Source of the DNA: Capronia americana
Lineage: Eukaryota; Ascomycota; Eurotiomycetes; Chaetothyriales; Herpotrichiellaceae
Reading direction: 5' to 3'
Assembly: GCA_016110215.1 (NCBI GenBank)
Contig: JADWQD010000002.1
Span: 2,046,001 to 2,110,000 of the forward strand
Length of the DNA stretch: 64,000 nucleotides
Shown here: piece by piece, positions 19,870 to 29,086 of the stretch
How the letters are laid out: each line of letters starts with the position of its first letter
Position numbering within the stretch: the first letter of the stretch is position 1
Translations under genes and position numbers: made by a program
Notes under the pieces: model-generated
Databases searched by the model: none
What the model saw: only the letters and a program-made list of their open reading frames with translations
Told to the model about the DNA's origin: nothing

Positions 19870-21747
19870 ATGGCGGCGCCCAACTCCAGGACTCCCCTTT
19901 CTGGCACCCCGTCTCGTCGCACTCCCAATGATAATAGTCCCAGCAGACCTACTGTTGCAAGTTCCGTACCCGCAAGTACTGGTACCGGCCTTGCCAGAAC
20001 CCCCTCCTTCCGGCAAGCTCGACCTTTGCGTAAAACACCGAATCGCGCGAGCATCTCCCTTGCCTCTGGTGACAACGAAGTGGAGGATGAGGAGTCCAGG
20101 TCAAAGAACTCCGAATTATTGAAGGAGATCCAAGATCTGCGAAGTCGCTTTGAAAGAGCTGAGCAGGTTTCGCAGCAGTACAAAAATCAGCTGGAAGCGA
20201 TGCGGCAGGATTTGGATAAAGCCTCTCAGGATCAGACCGCCGCAGAAGAACGCGACTTTCAAAGCCGAACCCAAGTTGACCAATTGAGGGCAGAAATCAA
20301 TGACCTGAGAAGAGAGAATCGAGAGCTGGAGAGACAGCGTGCGGAAGACGAACGGCTTTTCCAGCAAGAGCGAGACAAGCACACAGTGAAAGAAGGGCAG
20401 CAACAAGCGACCATCAACCGGCTGAACGAAACCCTGCGCCTGAACGGCATCGAAAGATCCAACGCAAACAGAAGTGGGAGCGTGACTGAACCCCAGATGA
20501 CCAAGGACGATGTGACCGCAGAAAACGCTGCGCAGAGAAGCAACGCTCCAAACCTCACATATGCTTTGCAACAGAAAGAGGATACCATCAATGCCCTGCA
20601 GATCGATCTGGCTGAAGCACAGCTTAAGTTAGCCCAGCAGGAACATTTGCAGGATGCACGCAGGCTGGATCTGGAGCACAAGGTCTCGGAATATCAGCGA
20701 TTGAATGCAAAACTCAGGGAGGAAAATGAGAGCTACGAGATGCTACTGAGTGAGAAGACCCTCAAGGGTGAATTTATGCGTCATGATCACAATCAAGGTG
20801 GATCTCTTGGAATGAGCTCGCTAGCAGAGGAGCTCGAGTCCACAGAGGACACGGAGGACGAAACAGGCGACGGCCACACCGAGGGATACAAGAAACTGGA
20901 TGCCGACAACAAATCGTTGAAGGCGGAAATCGAAGCCCTCCGGTTATATATCGACAAGATTATCGGGCGGTTGCTGTCGCACGAAGGCTTCGAGCACATC
21001 ATCCAAGACAAGGACGAACCACCTTCGCCTCCCGCCAAACCCGTCGCTGAAAAGGCACTGCCTGCGGTCCCAGATCAGCAAACAGCTGCTCCTGTTACAA
21101 CCATAGCCGGCGCTGCTACCGGATTCTTGCAGCGGGCCCGGTCTGTGGTGCAGCGACCAGGGGGGAAGGCACGGCCAATGTCGTACATACAACCAACATC
21201 AGCAGGGCCCTCGGCCAATGAAAACCCAGAAACAGCCCCGAGTATACCGCTGAACCGGGGTCATCGTAGGGCGAGATCTGATCAGGCACAAACTGACGCG
21301 GCGGCCGCTGCGGTTGTCCAGCAAATGACTCGTGGATCTCCTATGAGAACAGTTTCGGGAAGTCCCTTAAGCCCTAGCATTCGACCACTGAGCCCGCCAT
21401 TGGCGCAAGGTCAGGGAGGGTATTTCGGGGCTACCACTACCACAACAACACGAACACCGTCCGCCTCCGGTAACCGTGTGAGCAGTTCGGCCAACAGTGT
21501 GATGAGCGATTCGCATAGCGATGAACAGAAATCAAACACTGATGGAAGCTCAATCGCACCACAAGTGGGTGGAGACCGACCAAATCAGACCAACATTCCT
21601 GGAGCGGTGATGAAACAAAGCCAATTGAGACCGCTAAGATTGGTACAAGAGCAAACAGCCACGGACGATGAAATAGCAAAACGCACGAACAGGGGTAGTA
21701 TCTTTGGATGGTTCCGAGGAAGTACTATCGAGACCCAGGATGAATGA
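19870..21747 (+). CDS. coiled-coil protein, conserved in filamentous ascomycetes
   Basis: Single exon, 625 residues. The start is the ATG at 19870 in a strong context (CACCATGGC); the frame extends upstream only to a TTG. Residues ~1-75 are Ser/Thr/Pro-rich and basic. Residues ~80-180, 225-290 and ~340-370 are long heptad-rich coiled coils (for example LLKEIQDLRSRFERAEQVSQ). An acidic patch (ESTEDTEDETGDG) lies between them. The C-terminal half is disordered and proline/serine-rich, closing with a short conserved-looking block (LRPLRLVQEQ, then NRGSIFGWFRGS). Fungal genomes often label such proteins 'M protein repeat protein', a similarity to coiled coils rather than a function. A scaffold or cytoskeleton-associated role is possible but unproven. 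Confidence 0.75.
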   Translation: MAAPNSRTPLSGTPSRRTPNDNSPSRPTVASSVPASTGTGLARTPSFRQARPLRKTPNRASISLASGDNEVEDEESRSKNSELLKEIQDLRSRFERAEQVSQQYKNQLEAMRQDLDKASQDQTAAEERDFQSRTQVDQLRAEINDLRRENRELERQRAEDERLFQQERDKHTVKEGQQQATINRLNETLRLNGIERSNANRSGSVTEPQMTKDDVTAENAAQRSNAPNLTYALQQKEDTINALQIDLAEAQLKLAQQEHLQDARRLDLEHKVSEYQRLNAKLREENESYEMLLSEKTLKGEFMRHDHNQGGSLGMSSLAEELESTEDTEDETGDGHTEGYKKLDADNKSLKAEIEALRLYIDKIIGRLLSHEGFEHIIQDKDEPPSPPAKPVAEKALPAVPDQQTAAPVTTIAGAATGFLQRARSVVQRPGGKARPMSYIQPTSAGPSANENPETAPSIPLNRGHRRARSDQAQTDAAAAAVVQQMTRGSPMRTVSGSPLSPSIRPLSPPLAQGQGGYFGATTTTTTRTPSASGNRVSSSANSVMSDSHSDEQKSNTDGSSIAPQVGGDRPNQTNIPGAVMKQSQLRPLRLVQEQTATDDEIAKRTNRGSIFGWFRGSTIETQDE

Positions 21748-22544
21748 AGAAACTGGGAGTGAATCATTATCACCCAATACCCATTTTGAGTGGCATTTGT
21801 GACTGGAGTGAAGAGCTATAGGATAGACGCAAGGCTTTTCACTTGTACGCATGGTAGTGGTGTAGTTATGAACGAGTCAGAACTATCGAGTGCTCACATT
21901 AATCTCCTCGTACCAAGTCGAACCATTTATTTCGCTTTGTTCTTGCTTGATTCTTCTTGACGACTGGGCAGCCATTAAGTCGACGACTCTCTCGTGCTTG
22001 CATCTTTGATTCCATGTGGACTTGATTGGACGGCTGATGGCAGATGCAGGAACCGGGCCGCGCGCGCATTTTCTGGTCTAACCAAGCAAGGGATCCCGCT
22101 TTCCGCTAAATTGTGAAATGCGTCAATTTTGAAAATCTGTCGCTGTGCACGACAGGATTTCTTGCCTTTCAATTCGACCCGGTTGTTCTCTATTTCGCCG
22201 CCGCTGTTGCTGCCTTGGACGGCCCACTACCCGGGCCATATGACGGCGTGGCCAATGCGGGTTGTCCTGCCTATTTGAATGGGAAGCATCATCTTGACGA
22301 ATTCCGCGATATCGGTGGCACGCAAACTGTTTTTGAGTCACAGCCTATTTCTCGTCAATCATTTCTTTGTTTGTCCTACCTATAGATTCCCTATATTCTT
22401 CCAGTCTGCGGCCCCTCTCATTATCCTCTGCCGACAGTCCTACGCCTGTGATACATCTCCTAGACTACGGCCAGCTCTTCTCGCACCAACTCGTCCCGAG
22501 ATCCACGATCATTATTTCTCTAATTGTATCGGCAGCTGCGAATC
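21748..22544. other. intergenic, upstream of the histidine phosphatase gene
   Basis: About 800 bp with no recognised gene. The plus-strand frame at 22113-22385 begins at GTG and resembles nothing known. The last ~200 bp are pyrimidine-rich and probably the promoter/leader of the next gene. Confidence 0.4.
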
Positions 22545-23498
22545 ATGCACCCCCAGCCGAAGATTCATCTCGTTCGCCACGCCCAAGGCTTCCACAACTT
22601 GGGCAGCGAGTTCCACTCGCTCCCCGACCCTCGCCTGACACCTCTTGGTGAATCCCAATGCGCCAAACTCCAGGAGGAGCACTTCCCTGCCGAACGGCAA
22701 AGATCACTCTCCCTTATCACCGCCTCACCCTTGACGAGGACATTGCACACTGCTTTGCTGACCTTCAAGCACGCACTGACGTCAAAGGGCGCCAAACCTA
22801 CAATCCTCGCAATCCCAGACGCCCAAGAAACGAGCGACTACCCCTGCGATACGGGTTCCGACGTACCTGTGCTGAAATCATTTGTTGAGGAGCAGAACTG
22901 GCCCGTCGACCTCTCCCTCCTCACCGACAGTTGGAATGTCAAGACTTTGGATAATCGTTACTCGCCGGCATCCGCTGCAATCAAGGCTCGCGCGCGAGAT
23001 TGCCGCATGCTGCTGCGCCAGAAGGCGCGGGAATTGGCCAGCAATGGCGATGAAAACGTCGAGATTGTCTTAGTCACCCATGGAGGGTTCCTGCACTACC
23101 TCACCGACGACTGGGAAGACGCCACCAAGCTATCTGGTACAGGGTGGGAAAACACAGAATATCGTACCTACATTTTCGAGAACTCCTTTCTTTCCGACGA
23201 CGACTCCGAAGCCTTCTTCACAGAGACGCTGGAATCGCGCCAAAGACGGGGCATTTCGTATCCGATGCTAAATCACAAGAAACAAAAGGAGTTGTTCGAG
23301 CGGATGATGCAAGGCTGGGAAGATCAAGGGTTGCAAAACCCAGCCAAATTGTCCCCGGCCGTTGCGGATGAAGAGGCCGAGGAGCACGGACAGCAGCCAG
23401 CGGATCTGCAAAGGCATGTCACACAAGCGGCCGATGAGGCCGAGAAGACGGATATCAATACGCAGGCCCAACCGCAGACCGTTACAGTAAAGGCATAA
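22545..23498 (+). CDS. histidine phosphatase (phosphoglycerate mutase-like) family protein
   Basis: Member of the histidine phosphatase superfamily, which transfers phosphate through a phosphohistidine intermediate. Single exon, 317 residues from the ATG at 22545 (MHPQPKIHLVRHAQGFHN); the frame extends upstream only to a TTG. The catalytic signature LVRHAQG places the nucleophilic His at residue 12 and Arg at 11. The second catalytic His is in VTHGGFLHY, residue 179. An SPLTRTLHTA motif (around residue 65) supplies the usual second arginine region. The C-terminal ~60 residues are acidic and low-complexity, beyond the domain. The substrate cannot be read from the sequence; fungal relatives are mostly uncharacterised phosphatases rather than glycolytic mutases. 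Confidence 0.85.
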   Translation: MHPQPKIHLVRHAQGFHNLGSEFHSLPDPRLTPLGESQCAKLQEEHFPAERQRSLSLITASPLTRTLHTALLTFKHALTSKGAKPTILAIPDAQETSDYPCDTGSDVPVLKSFVEEQNWPVDLSLLTDSWNVKTLDNRYSPASAAIKARARDCRMLLRQKARELASNGDENVEIVLVTHGGFLHYLTDDWEDATKLSGTGWENTEYRTYIFENSFLSDDDSEAFFTETLESRQRRGISYPMLNHKKQKELFERMMQGWEDQGLQNPAKLSPAVADEEAEEHGQQPADLQRHVTQAADEAEKTDINTQAQPQTVTVKA

Positions 23499-24307
23499 GA
23501 ACGGATAGACCAAGCGGAGTCGTTTGCACGAATAATGTGGTCGCCTTGTGTGACTTGACAGACAACCACGGTGCGATTTCGACCGAGCCTGTTCCTGTTG
23601 CTATCTACAGACGATCTGTAGCGGAGGGCCGTTTCTTCTGACGAACTTACTTGATTCTCGGCACCACGAATGACGATTGGATGGCCGGCGCTTGGGTATA
23701 GAGCACATAGATGCGGACCTGGGATATGCTTGAGAAATGGAAGGAGCAGACTGGCATTTATACACGACGTCACCATGACAGGTGCCGGTGCATGGGGGAT
23801 GGTATACTAGAGATAGAGCTCAGCTCATAGACGACTGAAGGATACTCGAGGACTAAGAGTACCCGACAGTCAAACGTTCAGAGGTTAGAATGCAATCAGT
23901 CATTTGCCATTTATGCAGGAGATTTCAGGCTTGAAAATCGCCGAGCCGATGCATCTGTTGTTATTCATGTCGAGAGCACACACTCTCTCGTCTCTCACTC
24001 TCCCTTTCCATGCAAGGGAAGAGACTCCCAACGCCATTCGAACGACTGCATCCCACAGGAGGTAAAATCAAGACACCTTCCCGGTGTTCCCCATCCATGC
24101 AAAATCCGATTCAGTAACATGTTCTGGCTCTCCAGCTCGAGCTCCTGCTATCCTTCTCTCGCCATCGCCCTCGTCCCTGTCCTCGTCCTCGCCCTCGTGC
24201 CCATGCTCATGCTCATCCCAATCTCCATCTCCGTCGGCGCTTTCTCGCCTCTGCATCCCTCCCGTGCGCCCAGGATGCGACCCATCGGGCAAATCGCAAA
24301 GCCGACT
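23499..24307. other. intergenic between convergent genes
   Basis: About 800 bp between the 3' ends of the phosphatase gene (+) and PFS2 (-). Low coding signal. The plus-strand frame at 24119-24730 is mainly antisense to PFS2. Both terminators are expected here. Confidence 0.45.
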
Positions 24308-26314
24308 CTATCGAGCAACGCGGTAATTGCCCCTCGCCTGTTCCTGTTTGAATCCCTGTTCCTGGCTGGGAAGGGGCCCACGTTTCCTCACGCCCGCAGC
24401 ACCGGCGCGGGGGTCGGTTGTCGGCGCGGCTGTCGTGTTGCCCAGGCCCGGGATGCCGCTTGGTGCGAGATCGCCGCCGCCGCCGCGGAGGCCAGGGATG
24501 CCGGCGGCGGTGCCTGCGATCCCTGTGTTGTTTCCCATGTTTGGAAGGGCAGTCGTTCCCGGCAGATGGAGCGGGAGAGGAAAGGCTGGTATTTGGACTG
24601 GTCCGACAACACCTGGTGGCGGGGGCGGAGGCGGGAACCCAGGCGGGAGATTGAGTTTCGAGAAATCAAGCGGTGGGGCGGGGCCTCCGCTGGCGGATTG
24701 CTGCTGGGACATGGCCAGGAGGTGTTGTAGACTTTGTGCGTCCAGGCCTGGGACGGGGGGGAAGGGCGGGATTGGCGGAGGAGGGGGTTGTGCGTGGCTA
24801 GACGATGGTCGGGCGTTGTTCTGCAGAATGGGGAACGGTGGGAGCGGCGCCGACCCGTTCATGCCCATCCCCATCCCCATCCCTATGCCCGGCAGGCCTG
24901 GTGGCAGGGCGGACAGGCCAGGTAGTCCCGGAATGGCCAGTCCGCCGGCTTGTTCACCAGCATTGGCGCCCTGGTCCTCCAACCCCTCGGCCTCGTCCTG
25001 CTCTTCCATCTCCTCCTGCTCCCTCGCCTGCTTCCGGCCGAATTTCCTGTCCCACGTGCCTTGCGCCTCGGCGCCCTCCTCCCCAAGGTGGAACTGGTCC
25101 TTGAAACAGGTTGTTTGGCCGGGTTGCGCGCGGGACCAGAAGCGCGTGTAATGGTCGTTGGACCCTGTAGCGAGAATGTGGCCCAGGGGATGCCAGTCGA
25201 GCGACCAGATTGAGGAATCATGCGCATGGGGGATGCGATGGGCGGGATAGATCGACTGTGCGGGAGCGGAGCGCGGGTCACTTGTCGAATATGGCGATAT
25301 CGTGGCGGTCGAGATCCCGGCAGGTGTGTTCGGTTCGGTGAGCAGGTAAGAGTGCAAGGACCCATCGTCGCCGCCAGTGCTGATGAGACTGGGATGGATG
25401 GGATGCCACGACAGCGTCGTCACGCCTTTCTCGTGCCCGCGCAGGATGGCCACGTCGCGCATCATCCGGAGGTCGAAGATGCGGGTCTGCCCGTCTCGGC
25501 CGGCCGTGGCGAGCAGTTGATCCCGCAGGCGGCTGAAGACCGTCGCGGTGATGGCATTCTTGTGGCCGTGCAGCGTCGTTAGGCTCCGGGTGGTGCGGGG
25601 ATCCCACAGACGCACACTGTGGTCTTTGCTCCCGGAGACAACCAGGCCCTTTTGAGGGTGCCAGTCGCAGGCTTTGACGTCCCAGCCGTGGTCTTTGAAC
25701 GTGGATTCATTGGTCGAGGAAGTAAAGTCCCAGATTTTCAGCGTGTTGTCATCCGAGGCGGTGACGAATTTGGCGTCCGAAGGGGCGAATGCGAGGTCCC
25801 TGATGGGCGCGTCGTGACCCTTGAATTGGTGCGGATTGTTCAGCGTTGGTTGGAGGTAGTACACTGTGCCTTCATCATTGGCGGCAACGAGCCAGTCTTT
25901 CCGATTCGACCACTCTGCCGCGCGTAGAGAACTCGAGCCCATGGCTGTGACGGTTTCAAAGTTGAAAGACATGCCGTTCCAGAGCATGAATTCTCCATTG
26001 TGCACGCCGGCAAGCAAGCGACGTCCTTCGGGCATCCAGCGCACCACAGTCACGGGCTTTTTCGATTTGCCTAATGAGGTGTGTAAATGACGGACGGGTA
26101 TTGACTCGGCAGGTGCATCTCGCCTCGCCGGCGGCGGTAAGATGTCGACGACATAGCTCTGACTCGGCCGTTCTTGCTCGTAGTGCCAGGTCCCTTTCCA
26201 CGCTGGTCGCCGGTTGTTCATCCACTGAACCATAGATGAGCCATAATCGGTTATCGGTCGCGGTCTCCTGCGACGGAAACCGCCTCCGTCTTGGTCATCG
26301 TAGACGTTGGCCAT
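24308..26314 (-). CDS. PFS2: polyadenylation factor subunit Pfs2 (WDR33 family)
   Basis: WD40 subunit of the cleavage and polyadenylation factor, acting in pre-mRNA 3' end formation. Single exon, 668 residues from the ATG at 26314. The N-terminal block [20 protein letters not shown] is the Pfs2/WDR33 hallmark. Seven WD repeats follow (~85-420), for example [40 protein letters not shown] and [15 protein letters not shown]. The C-terminal ~230 residues are Pro/Gly-rich low complexity ([14 protein letters not shown] and a GMGMGMG run) and end [10 protein letters not shown]. This tail is longer than in yeast Pfs2 and similar in style to WDR33. The high GC produces a long meaningless antisense frame at 24327-25151. 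Confidence 0.93.
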   Translation of the reverse strand: MANVYDDQDGGGFRRRRPRPITDYGSSMVQWMNNRRPAWKGTWHYEQERPSQSYVVDILPPPARRDAPAESIPVRHLHTSLGKSKKPVTVVRWMPEGRRLLAGVHNGEFMLWNGMSFNFETVTAMGSSSLRAAEWSNRKDWLVAANDEGTVYYLQPTLNNPHQFKGHDAPIRDLAFAPSDAKFVTASDDNTLKIWDFTSSTNESTFKDHGWDVKACDWHPQKGLVVSGSKDHSVRLWDPRTTRSLTTLHGHKNAITATVFSRLRDQLLATAGRDGQTRIFDLRMMRDVAILRGHEKGVTTLSWHPIHPSLISTGGDDGSLHSYLLTEPNTPAGISTATISPYSTSDPRSAPAQSIYPAHRIPHAHDSSIWSLDWHPLGHILATGSNDHYTRFWSRAQPGQTTCFKDQFHLGEEGAEAQGTWDRKFGRKQAREQEEMEEQDEAEGLEDQGANAGEQAGGLAIPGLPGLSALPPGLPGIGMGMGMGMNGSAPLPPFPILQNNARPSSSHAQPPPPPIPPFPPVPGLDAQSLQHLLAMSQQQSASGGPAPPLDFSKLNLPPGFPPPPPPPGVVGPVQIPAFPLPLHLPGTTALPNMGNNTGIAGTAAGIPGLRGGGGDLAPSGIPGLGNTTAAPTTDPRAGAAGVRKRGPLPSQEQGFKQEQARGNYRVAR

Positions 26315-26714
26315 GGTGAATGAGCTGCGTACTCATTTGAGCAGGAGTTGAAACTGGTCAAGTGACAGTGTTCTCAACGGGTGATGTCCAACTGAACCCT
26401 GTCCAAGGCACGGAGCTCTGTCAGAAGGAATTTCCTTTCGCAGCGTGGTAGAACCGGTCAACTCGAGGCGCGACGATTCCGATCACTGGCGTTCCTTCCA
26501 GGGGAGTGAAATGAGGTTGGTGGTCTGCGGTGTGCAGCATAGAATTAGAGTCTAAGCGTCGAGTCTCGTGTAGACGCGAATTACTGGGTCACGTGATCCC
26601 TCGTAGCGGTGATATCGACTTGAAGTCGGTCACCAAATGATGGAGCCAAAAAGGTTTTGACATTGCGAATAGTCTATGAACTTAAGATTCGGAACAATCG
26701 CCCCTCCTTCAATA
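26315..26714. other. intergenic, PFS2 promoter and 3' end of the acyltransferase gene
   Basis: 400 bp upstream of the PFS2 start. No gene was recognised. Confidence 0.45.
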
Positions 26715-28229
26715 TCACTGCGGGACCTGACTGAGCTCGCCGTACTTCATTTGCCACCAGAAGAAGTATGTCATGGCAGCAAGGGGTTGGCCCACGATCA
26801 CGAAACTGAGCCAGAAAATACAATTACCTGCCACTTTCCCGCCAAATTTGTCAGACTTGGACAGAACCTCAGTAACTGCAATCAGGGGTAGCTGCAGGAC
26901 CATTCCAAGGAAGGCCACTCCCAGAATATTGTGGGTTGGCACTCCAATAGCCAGTTCGTGGAGAAAACCCGAGAAGACAAACACCCACGTGCTCGCCGCC
27001 TGAGGAGACCAGCCGCGTCCCACGAGCGGCGAGTAAATGTGTCTTCGCATGAAGTGATAGACGGGCTTGTTCCAGGTCGACCAGTACTCCTTCAGGTTGA
27101 TACTATTCCACCAATCTTCGTAGAAGACCCGATCACCAAACATCATGACCTCGGCGAGAGCGTTGAGGAATGAATGAAACAAGGCAAAGAACCCAGAAAG
27201 CCAGACAATCATGGCGATGGGTGACAATTTCATCACTCGTTCCGCGATCGAGGATATGTGAAGCGAGGCCATCCCACCTAACGAGTTGCGCAAAAGTGGA
27301 ACTGCGTACTGAGCCCAGACAAGCCAGATGAAGACGCTCAGCGCAACGAGTTCCCCAACCCGTTTGAAGACAAAGGTCCATCTGATCCGGTCTGTTCGGG
27401 GGTAGCAAGGTTGGTAGATCAGTGTGGGTGCCCACCAGAAGTAGCAGAGATTTGATAGCGTAATGTTCTTTGGGTACGGACAGTTGGAGTAGAACTCAGG
27501 CAGGGCTGACTCGGGCCCACCAGGATTCAACATGGCGTGTCGCAAGTCTCTGTTCGTGAACGCATAAGAACAGGTTTTGAGCCAGACGACAATGGCATGG
27601 AGTTCGCTGATTGCCCCCAAGCCTGGGTTGTGAATGCGATAGTAGACCCACCAGCTCGAGATGGATAGAGCCAGCGTCGCGTTCAGAGTATGTGCGATAG
27701 CAATTAACCACCATGTGTTCAAGAACTCTTTCGTTTGCGTCTCTGTTTCAGGCTTCTTATCGGCATCCGGGTCGGTCTTCTTTCGTCTTCCGATGACACC
27801 TTTGGCATGCTCCATGGCCACTCTCTCGATAATATAGGCGATAAATAGGTGACACGGTGTGCAAGCGTAGAGGACCAGCGCGGTTTTGACGTCTCGACTG
27901 CTGAGGTTCGACTTAAGAGTTATCAACAATCCGTACTTTCTGGCGTTCTCGACAACCAGCCGCAGGTTCATCACGATTATGGTCAAGACCATGAGGTTCC
28001 GGAATCCTAGGAAGCTCGGGCTTGCCGTCGTCTCGTGGCTGAGGCATGAAGGCTGGGTCTTGGAGTGCTGAGCCGCAACATGTCGATATTTGCTACGGAC
28101 CTTGCGTGTCGACTGAGGTGGCTTGCCGGCGGCTTGAGAAGGGACTTCGACGGGTACTCGAACATCGTGAAGGCCCTTATCCGTGATGTCTTGGGTCTCC
28201 GAAATCAGGCTGTGTACATTGTATGCCAT
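26715..28229 (-). CDS. MBOAT acyltransferase, DGAT1/ACAT family (probable diacylglycerol O-acyltransferase)
   Basis: Endoplasmic-reticulum membrane enzyme that esterifies a hydroxylated lipid with acyl-CoA; in the DGAT1 branch it makes triacylglycerol. Single exon, 504 residues from the ATG at 28229. The first ~75 residues are hydrophilic and basic, and about eight or nine hydrophobic segments follow. Family motifs are visible: FYEDWWNS (~370), NKPVYHFMRRHIYSP, and the MBOAT catalytic histidine in GFLHELAIGVP (~425). The block VAFLGMVLQLPLIAVTE after the catalytic His resembles DGAT1 more than the sterol acyltransferases Are1/Are2. Substrate (diacylglycerol or sterol) is therefore a probable but unproven assignment. 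A central charged insertion (RRKKTDPDADKKPETE) sits in a cytosolic loop. Confidence 0.88.
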   Translation of the reverse strand: MAYNVHSLISETQDITDKGLHDVRVPVEVPSQAAGKPPQSTRKVRSKYRHVAAQHSKTQPSCLSHETTASPSFLGFRNLMVLTIIVMNLRLVVENARKYGLLITLKSNLSSRDVKTALVLYACTPCHLFIAYIIERVAMEHAKGVIGRRKKTDPDADKKPETETQTKEFLNTWWLIAIAHTLNATLALSISSWWVYYRIHNPGLGAISELHAIVVWLKTCSYAFTNRDLRHAMLNPGGPESALPEFYSNCPYPKNITLSNLCYFWWAPTLIYQPCYPRTDRIRWTFVFKRVGELVALSVFIWLVWAQYAVPLLRNSLGGMASLHISSIAERVMKLSPIAMIVWLSGFFALFHSFLNALAEVMMFGDRVFYEDWWNSINLKEYWSTWNKPVYHFMRRHIYSPLVGRGWSPQAASTWVFVFSGFLHELAIGVPTHNILGVAFLGMVLQLPLIAVTEVLSKSDKFGGKVAGNCIFWLSFVIVGQPLAAMTYFFWWQMKYGELSQVPQ

Positions 28230-29086
28230 GGTAGATACGGGACAGATAGTGAAATCTTATTAGTATGCAGCTGCGGAAAACGAAGGTATGCTGGCTGTGG
28301 TCCTGTCGAGGTTGTCAACGGATCAGCGATCAGCCATACTCAGCGATGTTCGACCAATTGCACGGGAAAGAGCTATACGAGGGCAGGAGCATGAGGGATG
28401 ACATGACGGAAAGCATGGATCCTATGTTCGAAGGAATGCAACGACGCAAAGACCCTTCCTCTCCTCTGGGCTTTGGTCCGGATGGCAAAATGGGCAGGAG
28501 AACGAGCACATGGCACAAAGCACGAGATGTGACGCGACAGTCGCGGGAGTTACGAGGGCGAGGGGCTTCAGGCGGCGGGCACTGGACAACAGAGGCCTTT
28601 TAGTGGGGACAAAGGCTCCTTAGGCTCCTCTCAGGCCTAGAAGAAGCTTGCGGTTGGGAAGACAGGGGCGCGGCCGGGCTTGTTGGGCATGCCAACTGCA
28701 TCTCACATTGGTCCGACGAGTCCCAACTCTTTTGTGGTGCGGAATCTCAGCAGGTACCTGTCGCCCTGTCAAGCAGCGAGCGACACGCTGGATACGAGTA
28801 GATGTTCAATCTGAGAAGGGATCATATTGTTCATTTCACGAGTCTCGACGCCAATATACAGCATCCGAGCACCGAGTTGCTCCACAAGTTCTTCTTCCTT
28901 GGGAGCGCAGATGTAGCGCTATGCAAGGCGTCTTCCTGAACCTTGCTGCCTCCGTCTCTGTCTAGTGACAATACATGTACAGCAAAGGCTCAGGCTCCAA
29001 ATCGTTCAGCTGGCGGCCATTACCTCCGGACAACCCTCGAGGAACGTGATTTTGTGACATCTATGCTTGGGATTCGGGTCATCGAA
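28230..29086. other. intergenic, promoter of the acyltransferase gene and MDL1 terminator
   Basis: About 860 bp. A plus-strand frame at 28265-28603 lacks family resemblance. Nothing else was recognised. Confidence 0.4.

Noticed and set aside
24327..25151. 274-codon plus-strand open frame
   Set aside because: Antisense to the Pro/Gly-rich C-terminus of Pfs2; it is simply Gly/Pro/Cys low complexity.
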